From Helicobacter bilis ATCC 51630 (GTDB lineage: Bacteria > Campylobacterota > Campylobacteria > Campylobacterales > Helicobacteraceae), in the NCBI RefSeq assembly GCF_000686565.1, contig NZ_JMKW01000028.1, positions 1-32,247 on the forward strand: a stretch of DNA of 32,247 bases, given 5' to 3'. The stretch's first letter is position 1. Each line of letters begins with the position of its first letter. Below the pieces are notes generated by a model. The model did not search any database. It was not told where the DNA came from and was given only the letters and a program-made list of their open reading frames with translations. Below are positions 7,580-17,239 of the stretch, one piece after another. The position numbers and the translations under genes were made by a program.

Positions 7580-8212
7580 CTATCTCATTAAACGCATTTG
7601 TGCGATGGCTGCCATTTCATCATGTTTAAAGATTCCAAAAAGACTAAGCAATGCGGTTTGCAAGGCATACATAGATTCTATGTCTGGGGATACTTGTGAG
7701 TTTGCTTTCACGCACACTCTTACTTCAAAGCCGCAATGCCCCTGTGCTTTAGTCGCTTCTGTTTGTTGTTTATCAATGCGTATTTGCTTATCTTGAAAGT
7801 TCATTACTGCTTGATTAAATCTTAGACGCATAGTAGATTCTGTGCTATCTTGTATTGGTTGGGCCTTTTGTATCTCTTTATCTTTTTTAAGAGAAAAGCG
7901 TTTGGGCTTAAAGCTTGGGAGAAAATTTGTATAATATTGCAGTGAATCTGTAAATATAGAATCTGTTGGCTGTATCTCAATATCTATGCTTTGCAGGGCG
8001 ATTTGATAGCATAGTGTAAAAATCTCGTTAGTCCTTTTTGCCGCTTCCACGCCTGAAGCGATGGCTATGTGAATATGCTTTGTATGTGTAGAATCTGCCA
8101 TAAAGTTTGCAAAACTTTGTGGCGATATGATAAGCAGTCCTGCGGCATTGCTTATTTGTTCCTTGCATGGCTTACTTGCGATATTTGCTAATCCCATAGA
8201 TATTGTATTCAT
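7580..8212 (-). CDS. Divergent MoaC-like protein, probably catalytically inactive
   Basis: Residues 6-80 follow the MoaC (cyclic pyranopterin monophosphate synthase) pattern. NIASKPCKEQISNAAGLLII matches the MVDIxxKxxTxRxAxAxG start, and IASGVEAAKRTNEIFTLCYQ matches IAGIxAAKRTxxLIPLCHP. Near the C-terminus, PDIESMYALQTALLSLFGIFK corresponds to VEMEALTAVSxALLTIYDMxK. Key MoaC residues are changed: His of LCHP is Tyr, the first Glu of VEMEA is Asp, Asp of YDM is Gly, and the C-terminal KSGGKSG segment is absent. A charged insertion of some 50-60 residues (about 85-145) separates the two halves; the total is 210 aa against about 160. It starts two bases after the aminotransferase stop, so the two are co-transcribed. 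Homology is by eye and could be refuted by a profile search. Confidence 0.6.
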   Translation of the reverse strand: MNTISMGLANIASKPCKEQISNAAGLLIISPQSFANFMADSTHTKHIHIAIASGVEAAKRTNEIFTLCYQIALQSIDIEIQPTDSIFTDSLQYYTNFLPSFKPKRFSLKKDKEIQKAQPIQDSTESTMRLRFNQAVMNFQDKQIRIDKQQTEATKAQGHCGFEVRVCVKANSQVSPDIESMYALQTALLSLFGIFKHDEMAAIAQMRLMR

Positions 8213-8214
8213 AG

Positions 8215-9426
8215 CTAATCTCTTTTTATGAAATATTCATAGCACTCTTTTATATCTAATAGGGCTTTTCTCATTATATCTTCTTCATGTGTTAGGGCGA
8301 TACGCACATATCCCATGCCGCTTTTCTCTCGTCCAAGAAATGAGCCGGGCAATACCTTATGTCCGCTTCTTTTATATAGCTCCTGTGTGAAAAGCATATC
8401 ACTAGTAAAATCTTTTGGAATCTTATGTCTTGTATTTGCGACACATAGCCATAGATAAAATGTATAAGGATATACACGAGTATGCGGGAAAATCTCTTGT
8501 GCTATCTCTAGATTCTTAGCAAACTTTTTGCGTATGCTTTCTGCGTATTCATCTTCCTGCCATGCGATTATACTTGCCTTTTGCAAGGTTAGAGGCATAC
8601 TGATACCAACATAGGTGCGAAACACCTTATAATCTTTTAAGATATTAGAATCTCCAGCTATAAAGCCACTTCTTAAACCCGGCGCAGAAAGCCGCTTTGA
8701 GATAGAGTTGATAACAAAGCTATTTTTAAATGAAGTATTGCCAATAGCCTTGCATGCTTCAAGTAAGCTAGGCGGGGCATTATCTTTGTAAATCTCACTA
8801 TAACACTCATCATTTACTAAAATAAAGTCATATTCAAGTGCGAGTTTTGCCCACTCCATAAGCTCTTCTCTATTTAGAATCTGTCCTGTTGGATTATTTG
8901 GCGAGTTAAGGATAACCATGCTAACTTTTCTTAAATCAGATTCTAAAAGTTTGGGTTTAAAGTCATTTTGCTCATTTAGGGGCATATAAATCGCATCGGC
9001 ATGATTTGCAATCTGTGCGCCTTCATAGATTTGATAGAATGGATTTGGGAAAGCTAATGTTGGCTTATTTTGCTTCTTACATATATCACTTGTGAATATA
9101 AAATGTGTAAAGTTAAAAAGCACCTCTCTTGACCCAAAAGTAGGGATTAACTCTTCTTCTTTTAACGCGATATTAAATCGCTTATAAAAAAACTCCCTTT
9201 GGGCTTCTGGTAGTTTAGAATCTAGTGTGGGATAATAGCGGATAAGACTTGCATTATCACACAAAGCCTGCACGACTTTTGTGGGTGAAGGAAACGCTGG
9301 TTCACCTATGCTTAAATTTAAACCACTACTTGAATGTAGTTTGCAGGATTCAGTTTTATTAGCATTTGTATCACAAGATTCTAATAATGCTCTTAGTTTC
9401 TCAAATGGATATGGATTGAAAGTCAA
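8215..9426 (-). CDS. dapC: Class I/II PLP aminotransferase, probably succinyldiaminopimelate transaminase
   Basis: Fold-type I aminotransferase, 403 aa. SIGEPAFPSPTKVVQAL is at 39-55, NNPTG at 177-181, the pyridine-contacting Asp in NDECYSEIY is D206, the Schiff-base lysine K244 is in SISKRLSAPGLRSGF, and a conserved Arg lies near the end in YVRIALT. The overall pattern fits the epsilonproteobacterial succinyldiaminopimelate aminotransferase used in lysine and peptidoglycan synthesis, although substrate cannot be read from the sequence with certainty. Translation begins at TTG (9424-9426): AAGGAG at 9432-9437 is five bases upstream and no ATG is nearby. The MoaC-like gene follows after two bases. 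Confidence 0.8.
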   Translation of the reverse strand: MTFNPYPFEKLRALLESCDTNANKTESCKLHSSSGLNLSIGEPAFPSPTKVVQALCDNASLIRYYPTLDSKLPEAQREFFYKRFNIALKEEELIPTFGSREVLFNFTHFIFTSDICKKQNKPTLAFPNPFYQIYEGAQIANHADAIYMPLNEQNDFKPKLLESDLRKVSMVILNSPNNPTGQILNREELMEWAKLALEYDFILVNDECYSEIYKDNAPPSLLEACKAIGNTSFKNSFVINSISKRLSAPGLRSGFIAGDSNILKDYKVFRTYVGISMPLTLQKASIIAWQEDEYAESIRKKFAKNLEIAQEIFPHTRVYPYTFYLWLCVANTRHKIPKDFTSDMLFTQELYKRSGHKVLPGSFLGREKSGMGYVRIALTHEEDIMRKALLDIKECYEYFIKRD

Positions 9427-9463
9427 AATTACTCCTTAATTATGAATGCAAAGTATTGCTATA

Positions 9464-9469
9464 ATTCTA
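9464..9469 (-). promoter_or_regulatory. -10 box of the dapC-type gene
   Basis: TGCTAGAAT on the minus strand is an extended -10 about 38 bases before the TTG start. It overlaps a plus-strand TGCTATAAT (-10 at 9460-9465), making back-to-back -10 elements. Confidence 0.5.
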
Positions 9470-9758
9470 GCAAAAAATCATGTAAATTATAAGGGATAAT
9501 AAAAGTGTGCATATTGCAAAATCTTATAAAAATTTTATTAATCAGTCCTTTGTGTATTTTTACATTTCATAGTTGAGTAAGAATAAATAACAGGAATCAT
9601 TGTATAAACCAAACACACCTTTGAGCCAAATTTTTTGTTTTTACTTGAGTGATTTGCAAGATTCTAGTCTGCAAAATAAACAGAAACTACATAACAAATG
9701 AAAAACTTAAAATGAGATCGCATGTTGAATGCATATTCATAAATTAATAATCTTTTGC
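9470..9758. other. Divergent intergenic region before rpoZ
   Basis: About 290 bases with no credible ORF. The plus-strand -10 at 9460-9465 could give a long rpoZ leader or an unannotated small RNA. No strong hairpin with a T-run was found inside it. Confidence 0.4.
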
Positions 9759-9764
9759 TACAAT
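9759..9764 (+). promoter_or_regulatory. -10 box of rpoZ-spoT
   Basis: TACAAT in TTGCTACAATACAAGCTTTT, 35 bases before the rpoZ ATG. The uvrA promoter has almost the same downstream sequence (AGAATACAAGCTTTT). Confidence 0.6.
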
Positions 9765-9799
9765 ACAAGCTTTTATTATTTTTGTGTTTGGAGAATAGA

Positions 9800-10021
9800 A
9801 TGGTAACACGGACTGAACAAGTAATTGCTAAAGCATTAGAGCAAACAGGGAATGATAGATATAAGCTTTCTGTATTAGTGTTTGCAAGAGTGAAAGAGCT
9901 TAGTGTTGGGGCACAGCCGTTACTAAATTATCCAGATGATTATCTAAGAAAAATGGAGCCATGTGATATTGCCTTGCAAGAAATAGCTGATGGTAAAGTA
10001 ACACTTGCAAACCATCTTTAA
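9800..10021 (+). CDS. rpoZ: RNA polymerase omega subunit
   Basis: Small subunit that stabilises assembly of the beta-prime subunit. The product is 73 aa, MVTRTEQVIAKAL onward, with the omega pattern of an N-terminal RTEQ...NDRYKLSVLVFARVKEL helix region and an acidic tail. The ATG at 9800 is preferred because GGAG at 9790-9793 lies six bases upstream and the longer frame would add a non-conserved hydrophobic leader lying on the promoter itself. It is followed after 55 bases by spoT, the usual rpoZ-spoT pairing. Confidence 0.92.
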   Translation: MVTRTEQVIAKALEQTGNDRYKLSVLVFARVKELSVGAQPLLNYPDDYLRKMEPCDIALQEIADGKVTLANHL

Positions 10022-10076
10022 ATATACCCTACAAAGCGTTTAGCCATTAACCCACATTATGCCTTAAGGTTGCTAC

Positions 10077-12230
10077 ATGGATTTTTTTGATAATTTAGCA
10101 CAAATTGAGACAATAGAAGATGCACTAAAGCAATTAGAATCCTTGCAAACAATTACACCAAAAATTGTAAAAGCCATAGAGGACGCACAAAGGTTTCATG
10201 AGGGGCAATTGCGTAAAAGTGGCATACCCTATGTTGTGCATCCTATATGTGTAGCCTGTATTGTGGCACATTATGGCGGCGATGAAGCAATGGTTTGTGC
10301 TGCGTTGCTTCATGATATTGTAGAAGATACATTGTGTGAGATTGACTATATCCATGAGAGTTATGGCGAAGAAGTCGGAGCGTTAGTAGATGCTTTGACA
10401 AAGATTGTTGAGATACGCAATGAAGAGCTTACTTCGGATACAAGCAATGAAAAGCTTGTAGCACAAGCCTTATCTTTCCGTAAAATGCTTATAGCAAGCA
10501 TACAAGATGCAAGGGTGCTTGTCATAAAGATTAGTGATAGAATGCACAATATGCTAACGCTTGATGCCCTAAGCACAGCAAAACAGATAAGAATCGCAGA
10601 AGAAACGCTTGTCGTTTATGCTCCTATCGCTCATAGACTTGGCATGTCTTCATTAAAAAATGAATTAGAAGATAAAAGCTTTTATTATATCTATTCTGAC
10701 TCTTATAATAAGATACAAGAAGAAAAGAATGCGAAAAGACAGAATCTTGAATTGCGTCTAAACGATTTCACACAAAAGATTTCTAAACTTTTATTAAACA
10801 ATGGCTTTCTGCGGGATAGCTTTGAGATTCAAAGTCGAATTAAACGCAACTATTCCATACATTTAAAAATGCAAAGAAAGGGCATTAGTATGGACGAAAT
10901 GCTAGATTTACTTGCGGTGCGTATTATTGTAAAAAATCAGATAGATTGTTACCGCGCTTTGGGTATCGTGCATATTAATCTAAATCCTATACCTTCAAGG
11001 CTTAAAGACTACATTGCATTACCAAAAGAGAATGGCTATCAAACAATACATACTACCGTGTTTGATGATGGAGCGGTTTATGAAGTCCAGATTCGCACCT
11101 ATGATATGCACAAAAGTGCCGAAATGGGTATGGCAGCACACTGGAAATATAAAAGTGGCAGTGTATCGCCAAATCTCAACTGGCTAAAAGATATGAAAGA
11201 GAGTAGCAGTGTAAGCAAAAGTGCCGAAGAGTTTTATGAAGTAACAAAAAATGATCTTTACAGAGAAGATATTGTCGTTTTTGGTCCAGATGGAAAGACT
11301 TTTAGTTTGCCTGTTGGCTCTGTGGTGCTTGACTATGCGTATGCAGTGCATAGTGATGTGGGAGATATGGCTGAAAAAGCATTTGTGAATAATCAAAGGG
11401 TATCTTTACTGCAAAAATTAAAGAGTGGCGATATTGTAAAAATCGAAAAAGGTGATGTCGCACAAACGCGTTGCACTTGGATAGATTCTGTGAAAACCTC
11501 AAAAGCAAAGATTCACATGCGAACAATGTGTCATAATAAAATAAAAGAAATTGATAAAAAAGTAGCTATAAATATTTTAACCACCATTTTTGATAAAGAG
11601 CGTAAATTTTTTGATGAGTTTATAAGAAATCATAACTTAGAAGATCGCATAGGACAAGCTGCAACAGATTTAACCTTTTTGCAAGAAATTACGAATGATT
11701 TTAAGCGAGAATATAAGATTGATAATAGCTTTTTTGCATTTATGCGTTTTAAGACGCTGAATCTAAAAGAGCAAAAATTTGATAATTTAATCCTACATAC
11801 AAATAGAAATATTAGTGAGTTAATTTTTGATCATTGCTGTCATCCAAAATTTGGTGATTCGGTAGTTGCCATAAAGAATGGACAGAGGGCTATCGTGCAT
11901 CACAAGCTTTGTGATAAAGCAAATGAGAGAATTAATCAAGGCGTAAATCAGCTATTTGTAACATGGGCAAAACATGCAAAAGTGAGCTTTAGAGTTATCG
12001 TTTCATTTGAAAATAAAAATGGGGCAATCGCAGAGTTTCTTACGACTCTAGCAAAACACAATTATAATGTAATAAAAGTAGAATATGATGGACATAAAAA
12101 TAGCTTTTCACCTGTGTGTGAAGTTATCATAGAATCTGATCAAAAAGATACAAAGATAATCAAAGAGGCATTACAAAAAAAATATAGAATCATTAAGTTT
12201 GTAAATCTCAAAGATGCATATCAAGAGTAG
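10077..12230 (+). CDS. spoT: Bifunctional (p)ppGpp synthetase/hydrolase
   Basis: Cytoplasmic Rel/Spo homologue that makes and degrades the stringent-response alarmone. The N-terminal HD hydrolase has H55, H79-D80 (ALLHDIVEDT) and a further Asp in ISDRMHN near 153. The synthetase domain carries RLKDYIALPKENGYQTIHT at 308-326 and YEVQIRT at 335-341. A TGS domain follows (about 395-460, IVVFGPDGKTFSLPVGS) and then a C-terminal ACT-like domain after about 640. RLKD fits the RxKD form of bifunctional enzymes rather than the ExDD of RelA. The length, 717 aa, is normal. Both active sites look intact, so this should be a complete dual-function enzyme. Confidence 0.95.
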   Translation: MDFFDNLAQIETIEDALKQLESLQTITPKIVKAIEDAQRFHEGQLRKSGIPYVVHPICVACIVAHYGGDEAMVCAALLHDIVEDTLCEIDYIHESYGEEVGALVDALTKIVEIRNEELTSDTSNEKLVAQALSFRKMLIASIQDARVLVIKISDRMHNMLTLDALSTAKQIRIAEETLVVYAPIAHRLGMSSLKNELEDKSFYYIYSDSYNKIQEEKNAKRQNLELRLNDFTQKISKLLLNNGFLRDSFEIQSRIKRNYSIHLKMQRKGISMDEMLDLLAVRIIVKNQIDCYRALGIVHINLNPIPSRLKDYIALPKENGYQTIHTTVFDDGAVYEVQIRTYDMHKSAEMGMAAHWKYKSGSVSPNLNWLKDMKESSSVSKSAEEFYEVTKNDLYREDIVVFGPDGKTFSLPVGSVVLDYAYAVHSDVGDMAEKAFVNNQRVSLLQKLKSGDIVKIEKGDVAQTRCTWIDSVKTSKAKIHMRTMCHNKIKEIDKKVAINILTTIFDKERKFFDEFIRNHNLEDRIGQAATDLTFLQEITNDFKREYKIDNSFFAFMRFKTLNLKEQKFDNLILHTNRNISELIFDHCCHPKFGDSVVAIKNGQRAIVHHKLCDKANERINQGVNQLFVTWAKHAKVSFRVIVSFENKNGAIAEFLTTLAKHNYNVIKVEYDGHKNSFSPVCEVIIESDQKDTKIIKEALQKKYRIIKFVNLKDAYQE

Positions 12231-12543
12231 ATAAAAGCATATTGATATTTATTAAAGTGTTAAAGGATTTATAGTTTGTTTGCTGATTTTATAACTTTCT
12301 GCAAAATATTATTCCTATAAATTGTAAGATCCGCTACGACTAAAAAGCATTTAAGATTTAGGATGTGATATAAAAACCCGCTTTTAATATATCCAAAAAA
12401 ATACATAAGAAAATTGCTTCTTTGTGGTTTTTAAAGTAACTTGTATATATGTTTACACGCATAAAGCTTATTGTATACTTTTTGTTAAACATCTCTTCTT
12501 TTCATATTATTTATTACATAGCATAGACTTTTATCATAGATAT
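12231..12543. other. Convergent spacer between spoT and gatB
   Basis: 313 AT-rich bases between two converging genes. No ORF with a ribosome site and no convincing GC-rich terminator hairpin were seen. Confidence 0.4.
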
Positions 12544-13974
12544 TTATCCCTTTAATCTCTCTTTTAAAAGCTCATTTACCCTTGCTGGATTCATACCCTT
12601 TGTTTGTTTCATCACTTGCCCTACAAAAAAGCCTAACATTTTTTCCTTACCTGCCCTATATTCTGCGACTTTATCTTGATTTGCTGCTAAAAGCGTGTCA
12701 ATAACTTGCAATATCGCACCATCATCATTGATTTGCTCTAAACCCAATTCCTTAATCAGCATATCAACATCACCACCTCTTTTTTCCACTAGCACATCAA
12801 GAATCTCTTTTGCACCAGAGCCGCTAATCTTTTGAGATTCAATGCGTTGCAATAATGTTGCAAATGTAGCTTCTTCGATACCGCAAGTAGCAAGCGTATT
12901 GCCATTTTTTAGTCGCCCTTGCAACTCTACGCTTAACCATGTGCATATTAGACGCGGCGATATCCCCTTTTCTACCATGTATTCAAAATATCGTACCATA
13001 TCAATATCTTGCACTAATACCTTTGCATCACTCTCTTTAATGCCAAGTGTTTCTATATACCGCTTGATTTTAGAATCTGGCATTTCAGGGATATTTTTAG
13101 CTCTCTCTAGCAACTCATCACTAAGAAAAACAGGCAATAAATCTGGGTCATTAAAATAGCGATAGTCTGCACTCTCTTCTTTACCACGCATAGATTTTGT
13201 TACGCCTTTATCGGTATCAAATAGGCGTGTTTCTTGATAGACTTCAGTATCATAAGTGCCGTTTTCAAAGGCATTTTGCTGTCTTGCTACTTCATATTCA
13301 ATAGCCTTTTGGATAAATTTAAAGCTATTGAGATTCTTAATCTCAACTCTTGTATAAAACTTATTCTCACCTTTTGGACGAATAGACACATTTGCATCAC
13401 AGCGAAAGCTTCCTTCTTGCATATTCGCATCACTTATACCAAGAAATTTCACGATAGAATGTAGTTTCTTTAGATAAGCTATCGCCTCATTGCTGCTACG
13501 CATATCAGGCTCACTCACAATCTCTAAAAGCGGCGTACAAGCACGATTTAAATCAATTTTTGAATGCGTGCCTTCATGGATATTTTTACCCGCATCTTCC
13601 TCTAAATGTGCGCGCGTGATACCTATGGTTTTTACTTCCCCATCAACCTCAATATCAAGCTGCCCTTTGCCAACGATTGGAATCTCAAACTGGCTGATTT
13701 GATATGCCTTTGGTAAATCTGGATAAAAATAATTTTTACGCGCAAATACAGAATCTTGATGTATCGTAGCCCCGATTGCCGTCCCAAAAGATATAGCTTT
13801 TGCTACCGCCTCTTCATTTAACACAGGAAGAGCCCCCGGTAATCCCAAGCACACAGGACACACATTTGTATTTGGTGATTCCCCAAAACTCGTAGGACAT
13901 GAACAAAAAATCTTTGTTTTCGTATTCAACTGCACATGCACTTCTAAACCGATAATTGTCTCAAAACTACTCAT
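12544..13974 (-). CDS. gatB: Aspartyl/glutamyl-tRNA amidotransferase subunit B
   Basis: Part of the GatCAB complex, which phosphorylates and then amidates Glu-tRNA(Gln) and Asp-tRNA(Asn), needed where GlnRS or AsnRS is missing. The 476-aa protein starts [20 protein letters not shown]. It has the metal-binding cysteines CSC (24-26) and CPVC (39-42), then [14 protein letters not shown], the conserved HLEEDAGK and [10 protein letters not shown]. The C-terminal GatB/Yqey domain ends [15 protein letters not shown]. Ribosome site AAAGGGA is directly upstream. No gatA or gatC is adjacent. Confidence 0.97.
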   Translation of the reverse strand: MSSFETIIGLEVHVQLNTKTKIFCSCPTSFGESPNTNVCPVCLGLPGALPVLNEEAVAKAISFGTAIGATIHQDSVFARKNYFYPDLPKAYQISQFEIPIVGKGQLDIEVDGEVKTIGITRAHLEEDAGKNIHEGTHSKIDLNRACTPLLEIVSEPDMRSSNEAIAYLKKLHSIVKFLGISDANMQEGSFRCDANVSIRPKGENKFYTRVEIKNLNSFKFIQKAIEYEVARQQNAFENGTYDTEVYQETRLFDTDKGVTKSMRGKEESADYRYFNDPDLLPVFLSDELLERAKNIPEMPDSKIKRYIETLGIKESDAKVLVQDIDMVRYFEYMVEKGISPRLICTWLSVELQGRLKNGNTLATCGIEEATFATLLQRIESQKISGSGAKEILDVLVEKRGGDVDMLIKELGLEQINDDGAILQVIDTLLAANQDKVAEYRAGKEKMLGFFVGQVMKQTKGMNPARVNELLKERLKG

Positions 13975-14020
13975 ATTTTCCCTTTAATTCATAGAATCTT
14001 TATTACTCATTAATTTGCGT

Positions 14021-14026
14021 ATTATA
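14021..14026 (-). promoter_or_regulatory. -10 box of gatB
   Basis: TATAAT in ATGTATAATACG on the minus strand, about 47 bases before the gatB ATG. Confidence 0.55.
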
Positions 14027-14139
14027 CATGAAACCTTTATGAGTTTGAATCTAAACTCACACTTTAAGATTCTAGCCCACTCAAGCAAGAAACCTAGATT
14101 TTATAGCTTCTGCATATTGCCTAGCTATATGCAACCACT

Positions 14140-15768
14140 CTAAAACTTACGCCGTTTGGAGTCTTCCACAGAATCTAATGCCATTCTAGAAACTTCACTT
14201 GCGACTTCATTGTTTTGGATAGTGATATTTGTATTTTCTTGCGTAATGCTTTCAAGCTGTGTAACTGCAGAATTGATTTGATTTATACTTTCTACTTGCT
14301 CTTTTATAGATTCTGACATTTCATTAATGCCTTGCACTAGCATATTTGTATTTGCTTCAATCTCGCCTAAACTTTTTGATGTGCGTTCTGCAAGTTTTCT
14401 TACCTCATCGGCTACGACTGCAAAGCCCCTGCCATGCTCTCCAGCTCTTGCCGCTTCAATAGCGGCATTAAGTGCGAGTAGATTTGTCTGATCAGCAATA
14501 TCCTTGATAATGTCAATAACATTTTTAATATCTGCACTTTGAGCTGTTACCTCACTTGTTTTGTCTTCTATATTTTGCATAGAATTTGTGATTTCTTCAA
14601 TAGAAGTTGCAGTTTGTTGCAAGCTTGCAGTTTGTGTATTCATAGAATCTGCTAAAGCATTCATAGAATCTCTTAGATTTTGAGATTTGTTTTGCAAGTT
14701 CTCACCCAAGTCAAGCTGCACCTTTAGAATCTTGCTAATCTCATCACCCATATGATTTACACCATTAAAAAGTTCCTGCATGATCCCATTTAGCTGTGTG
14801 CTATCAACGCGTTTTGTAAAATCATTATTTGTGTATGTATGTAGCACTTCTCTTACCTGTGCTATGTTGTCATAAAATGCCTGTAATAGGTCGTTGAGTA
14901 TCTTTTGTAATTCAACAAGGTTTGGGCTATGCGGGGTAGATTCAATACGCAGTTTTAGAAATCCGCTACTAGCCTTTTTTACAATACTTGCAGTTTCTTG
15001 TATCATGGCATTATCTTTTTGCAAACCAGCCTGCACCTTTTGTATATTTTGGTCTAAAACCCGAGACATTTCACCAAACTCATCTCTATTCTTAATGACA
15101 ATAGGCTTAATCTCATTTGTTTCATTATTAATATATGCACAAAAAGAAATAATGCCCTCACGGATTGTTTTAAGTGGTCCAACAATACCCCAAATAACAG
15201 CAAAAGATAAAAATGCAAAGACAACAACAGAACCAAGCAGCATAGCAATCATCACTGTATCAACAAACGCAAGTGAATGGGCAGTTTGAGTGGTTAGCCA
15301 ATGTGAAAGTGTATTGAGTTTGTCTGAAGCTTGCTTGCGTATGGAAGAATTTCGTTGTGCATACTCGTCCATACCTTTAATGCCATCACTCTGATCGGTC
15401 TTTATGCGTGTTTGCATAGTCTCTTGCAAGCCTTTAATATAGCTTTCAAGGCTACTAATTACATCATTTGACATTGAGAGACTTTCTTCTGTAAAAAATG
15501 TCGTTTGAAGTTTGCGTAAATCACCTACAACCTCATTAAGCGTATCGATAAACTCTTTATATGCCTCTGTTGAGCGACCATTTTGATAAAAAAGCTGACC
15601 GGCATTTAAAAATTTTATTTGAATCCTAGTTAGTGTCTCATTCTGGTCTAGTCTTGCCAAAGCCTTATTGTTTTCATTGCTAAAAATACTATAAATGATA
15701 ATAAAAATAATCGCCAAAAATAGTGGAAATGATCTTAGCCGCCATCGCACATTCATGTTGTTTAACAT
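14140..15768 (-). CDS. Methyl-accepting chemotaxis protein
   Basis: Inner-membrane chemoreceptor, 542 aa. The first membrane helix is at about 13-28. A periplasmic, largely helical ligand domain (about 30-165) looks like a four-helix bundle rather than a Cache domain. The second helix is at about 167-195, then a HAMP region. The cytoplasmic coiled-coil hairpin has its tip at [20 protein letters not shown] and [18 protein letters not shown], where CheW and CheA bind. The protein ends [10 protein letters not shown], a short basic tail with terminal Phe seen in Helicobacter receptors, and has no NWETF-type pentapeptide for CheR/CheB docking. Ligand is unknown. It stands alone. Confidence 0.93.
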   Translation of the reverse strand: MLNNMNVRWRLRSFPLFLAIIFIIIYSIFSNENNKALARLDQNETLTRIQIKFLNAGQLFYQNGRSTEAYKEFIDTLNEVVGDLRKLQTTFFTEESLSMSNDVISSLESYIKGLQETMQTRIKTDQSDGIKGMDEYAQRNSSIRKQASDKLNTLSHWLTTQTAHSLAFVDTVMIAMLLGSVVVFAFLSFAVIWGIVGPLKTIREGIISFCAYINNETNEIKPIVIKNRDEFGEMSRVLDQNIQKVQAGLQKDNAMIQETASIVKKASSGFLKLRIESTPHSPNLVELQKILNDLLQAFYDNIAQVREVLHTYTNNDFTKRVDSTQLNGIMQELFNGVNHMGDEISKILKVQLDLGENLQNKSQNLRDSMNALADSMNTQTASLQQTATSIEEITNSMQNIEDKTSEVTAQSADIKNVIDIIKDIADQTNLLALNAAIEAARAGEHGRGFAVVADEVRKLAERTSKSLGEIEANTNMLVQGINEMSESIKEQVESINQINSAVTQLESITQENTNITIQNNEVASEVSRMALDSVEDSKRRKF

Positions 15769-15818
15769 TGCTTAATCCTTTCGATAAAAATTTGACAAAC
15801 AATCACATAAGAGATTGT

Positions 15819-15824
15819 ATTATA
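15819..15824 (-). promoter_or_regulatory. -10 box of the chemoreceptor gene
   Basis: TATAAT in TCCTATAATACAATC on the minus strand, 50 bases before the ATG. Confidence 0.55.
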
Positions 15825-15968
15825 GGAAAATATTCCTGAATCTAAGTTTGTATTGTTGCTAATCTTTTGTGCTTTTGTGATTTGAGATAACATAATATTA
15901 CCCAAATGATTTTTGCAACAATAGATATATATAAAATATTATCTAAATTATTCTAGTTGGCGATATAT

Positions 15969-17108
15969 TTAGACCAACGCCTCAAAAAATACCCTATTTG
16001 CTTCTCCATTAAATTCTCGTATTTTAAGCATTGCTAGGCTCAATTCTATGGCATTTATCACAAAGGAAATCTCATGCAATGGAATGTATCCCATATGATT
16101 TATCCTAAAGATTTTGTCTTTTAGCCTATCTTGTCCGCCTGCTACATTGATATTGAAATGTGATTTTAGAATCTTTATAATATCTTTTGCATGTGTAGAA
16201 TCTACAACACTCATACTATTTGCTGGTGTTTTTGGATAAATGTGCAAGTCTAGGGCTTGCAAGGCTTTACGCGTGGCATTTGCTATTTTTGCACTATATT
16301 CATATATGTCCATAATTGTTAGATTCTTACTTGCAAGCATGTCAAAATATGCCTTAACACCTATTATGATAGAAGTTGTCGCTGTGTATGCTGTGGTATT
16401 TTTACGCTGGTTTTTTAGCTCTTTTGAGAGATTGAAGTAATAACCCTTTGGATTACTTTCTATAAAATCAATCGCCATTTTACTTAAACCGATAAAGGCT
16501 AATCCCGGTGGCAACATAAAAGCCTTTTGACTACCGCCAATTAGAGCGTCAATATGTGTAGTATCAATGTGTTCTACACCCATAGCCGTTATGCCATCAG
16601 CGATGACAAAAATGTCTTTATTATGCTGTTTTACTAGTTTTGCAACTTCTTTATAAGGATGTGAAAGACCACCTGCTGATTCACAAATCTGTAAGCATAT
16701 ACATTCAATATCTTTGTGTTGTATCAAGGCTTCTTGTATAGATTCTACGCTTACTGGCGTATCCCATTCATTTATAATCTCAACTACTTCTCTACCTAAT
16801 GCCCTGCCTATGCCCCCAAAGCGTTCGCCAAACTTACCGCTATTTACACTTAGAATCTTGCGTGAAGAAAAAGTGGCAATACAAGCCTCCATAGCCCCTG
16901 TGCCGCTGCTTGCAAGCATGAGTGTCTCTGGCATACCAAGCATTTTAGCTAAATGTGTTCTAGTCTCTTTAAATATAGATTCAAACTCGCTTGTTCTGTG
17001 ATGTAGTGTAGGCTGTGCCATAGCCTGACGGATAAACTCTGGAGTAGGCGTTGGACCGGGTGTAAATAAAAGCGATTGTGTTATAAGCTTTGAGATATTT
17101 GTTTCCAT
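15969..17108 (-). CDS. Class V PLP aminotransferase (serine-pyruvate/alanine-glyoxylate type)
   Basis: 379-aa enzyme of the family that includes serine-pyruvate, serine-glyoxylate and phosphoserine-like aminotransferases. FTPGPTPTPEFIRQAM is at 15-30. SSGTGAMEA at 67-75 binds the cofactor phosphate, IADGITAMG holds the pyridine-contacting D171, and the Schiff-base lysine is K195 in GGSQKAFMLPPGLAF. Helicobacter genomes carry one such enzyme, long labelled as a hydrogenase small subunit by old annotation; a role in serine synthesis has been suggested for relatives. Substrate cannot be assigned here. It is divergent from fldA with its own promoter. Confidence 0.85.
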   Translation of the reverse strand: METNISKLITQSLLFTPGPTPTPEFIRQAMAQPTLHHRTSEFESIFKETRTHLAKMLGMPETLMLASSGTGAMEACIATFSSRKILSVNSGKFGERFGGIGRALGREVVEIINEWDTPVSVESIQEALIQHKDIECICLQICESAGGLSHPYKEVAKLVKQHNKDIFVIADGITAMGVEHIDTTHIDALIGGSQKAFMLPPGLAFIGLSKMAIDFIESNPKGYYFNLSKELKNQRKNTTAYTATTSIIIGVKAYFDMLASKNLTIMDIYEYSAKIANATRKALQALDLHIYPKTPANSMSVVDSTHAKDIIKILKSHFNINVAGGQDRLKDKIFRINHMGYIPLHEISFVINAIELSLAMLKIREFNGEANRVFFEALV

Positions 17109-17138
17109 TTTTTCCCTTTTTGCAAAAAAATATGTGTA

Positions 17139-17144
17139 AGTATA
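17139..17144 (-). promoter_or_regulatory. -10 box of the class V aminotransferase gene
   Basis: TGCTATACT, an extended -10 on the minus strand, 31 bases before the ATG. Confidence 0.5.
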
Positions 17145-17174
17145 GCAGAAATATGAATGCAGTTAAGTAAAATG

Positions 17175-17180
17175 TAGTAT
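17175..17180 (+). promoter_or_regulatory. Possible -10 box of fldA
   Basis: TAGTAT after TG (ATGTAGTATCC) about 60 bases before the fldA ATG. It is weaker than the other -10 boxes in the window. Confidence 0.35.
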
Positions 17181-17192
17181 CCTTGCATTCAA

Positions 17193-17214
17193 ACAAACCA
17201 AAATCATGGTTTGT
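17193..17214. repeat. Inverted repeat in the fldA leader
   Basis: ACAAACCA-AAATCA-TGGTTTGT is a perfect eight-base-arm repeat between the likely fldA promoter and its ribosome site. It could form a leader hairpin or be an operator. Confidence 0.5.
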
Positions 17215-17239
17215 AATTTTACATTATAAAGGAAACACA

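Noticed and set aside
14894..15289. 131-codon plus-strand ORF
   Set aside because: Antisense to the chemoreceptor gene; no motif or ribosome site.
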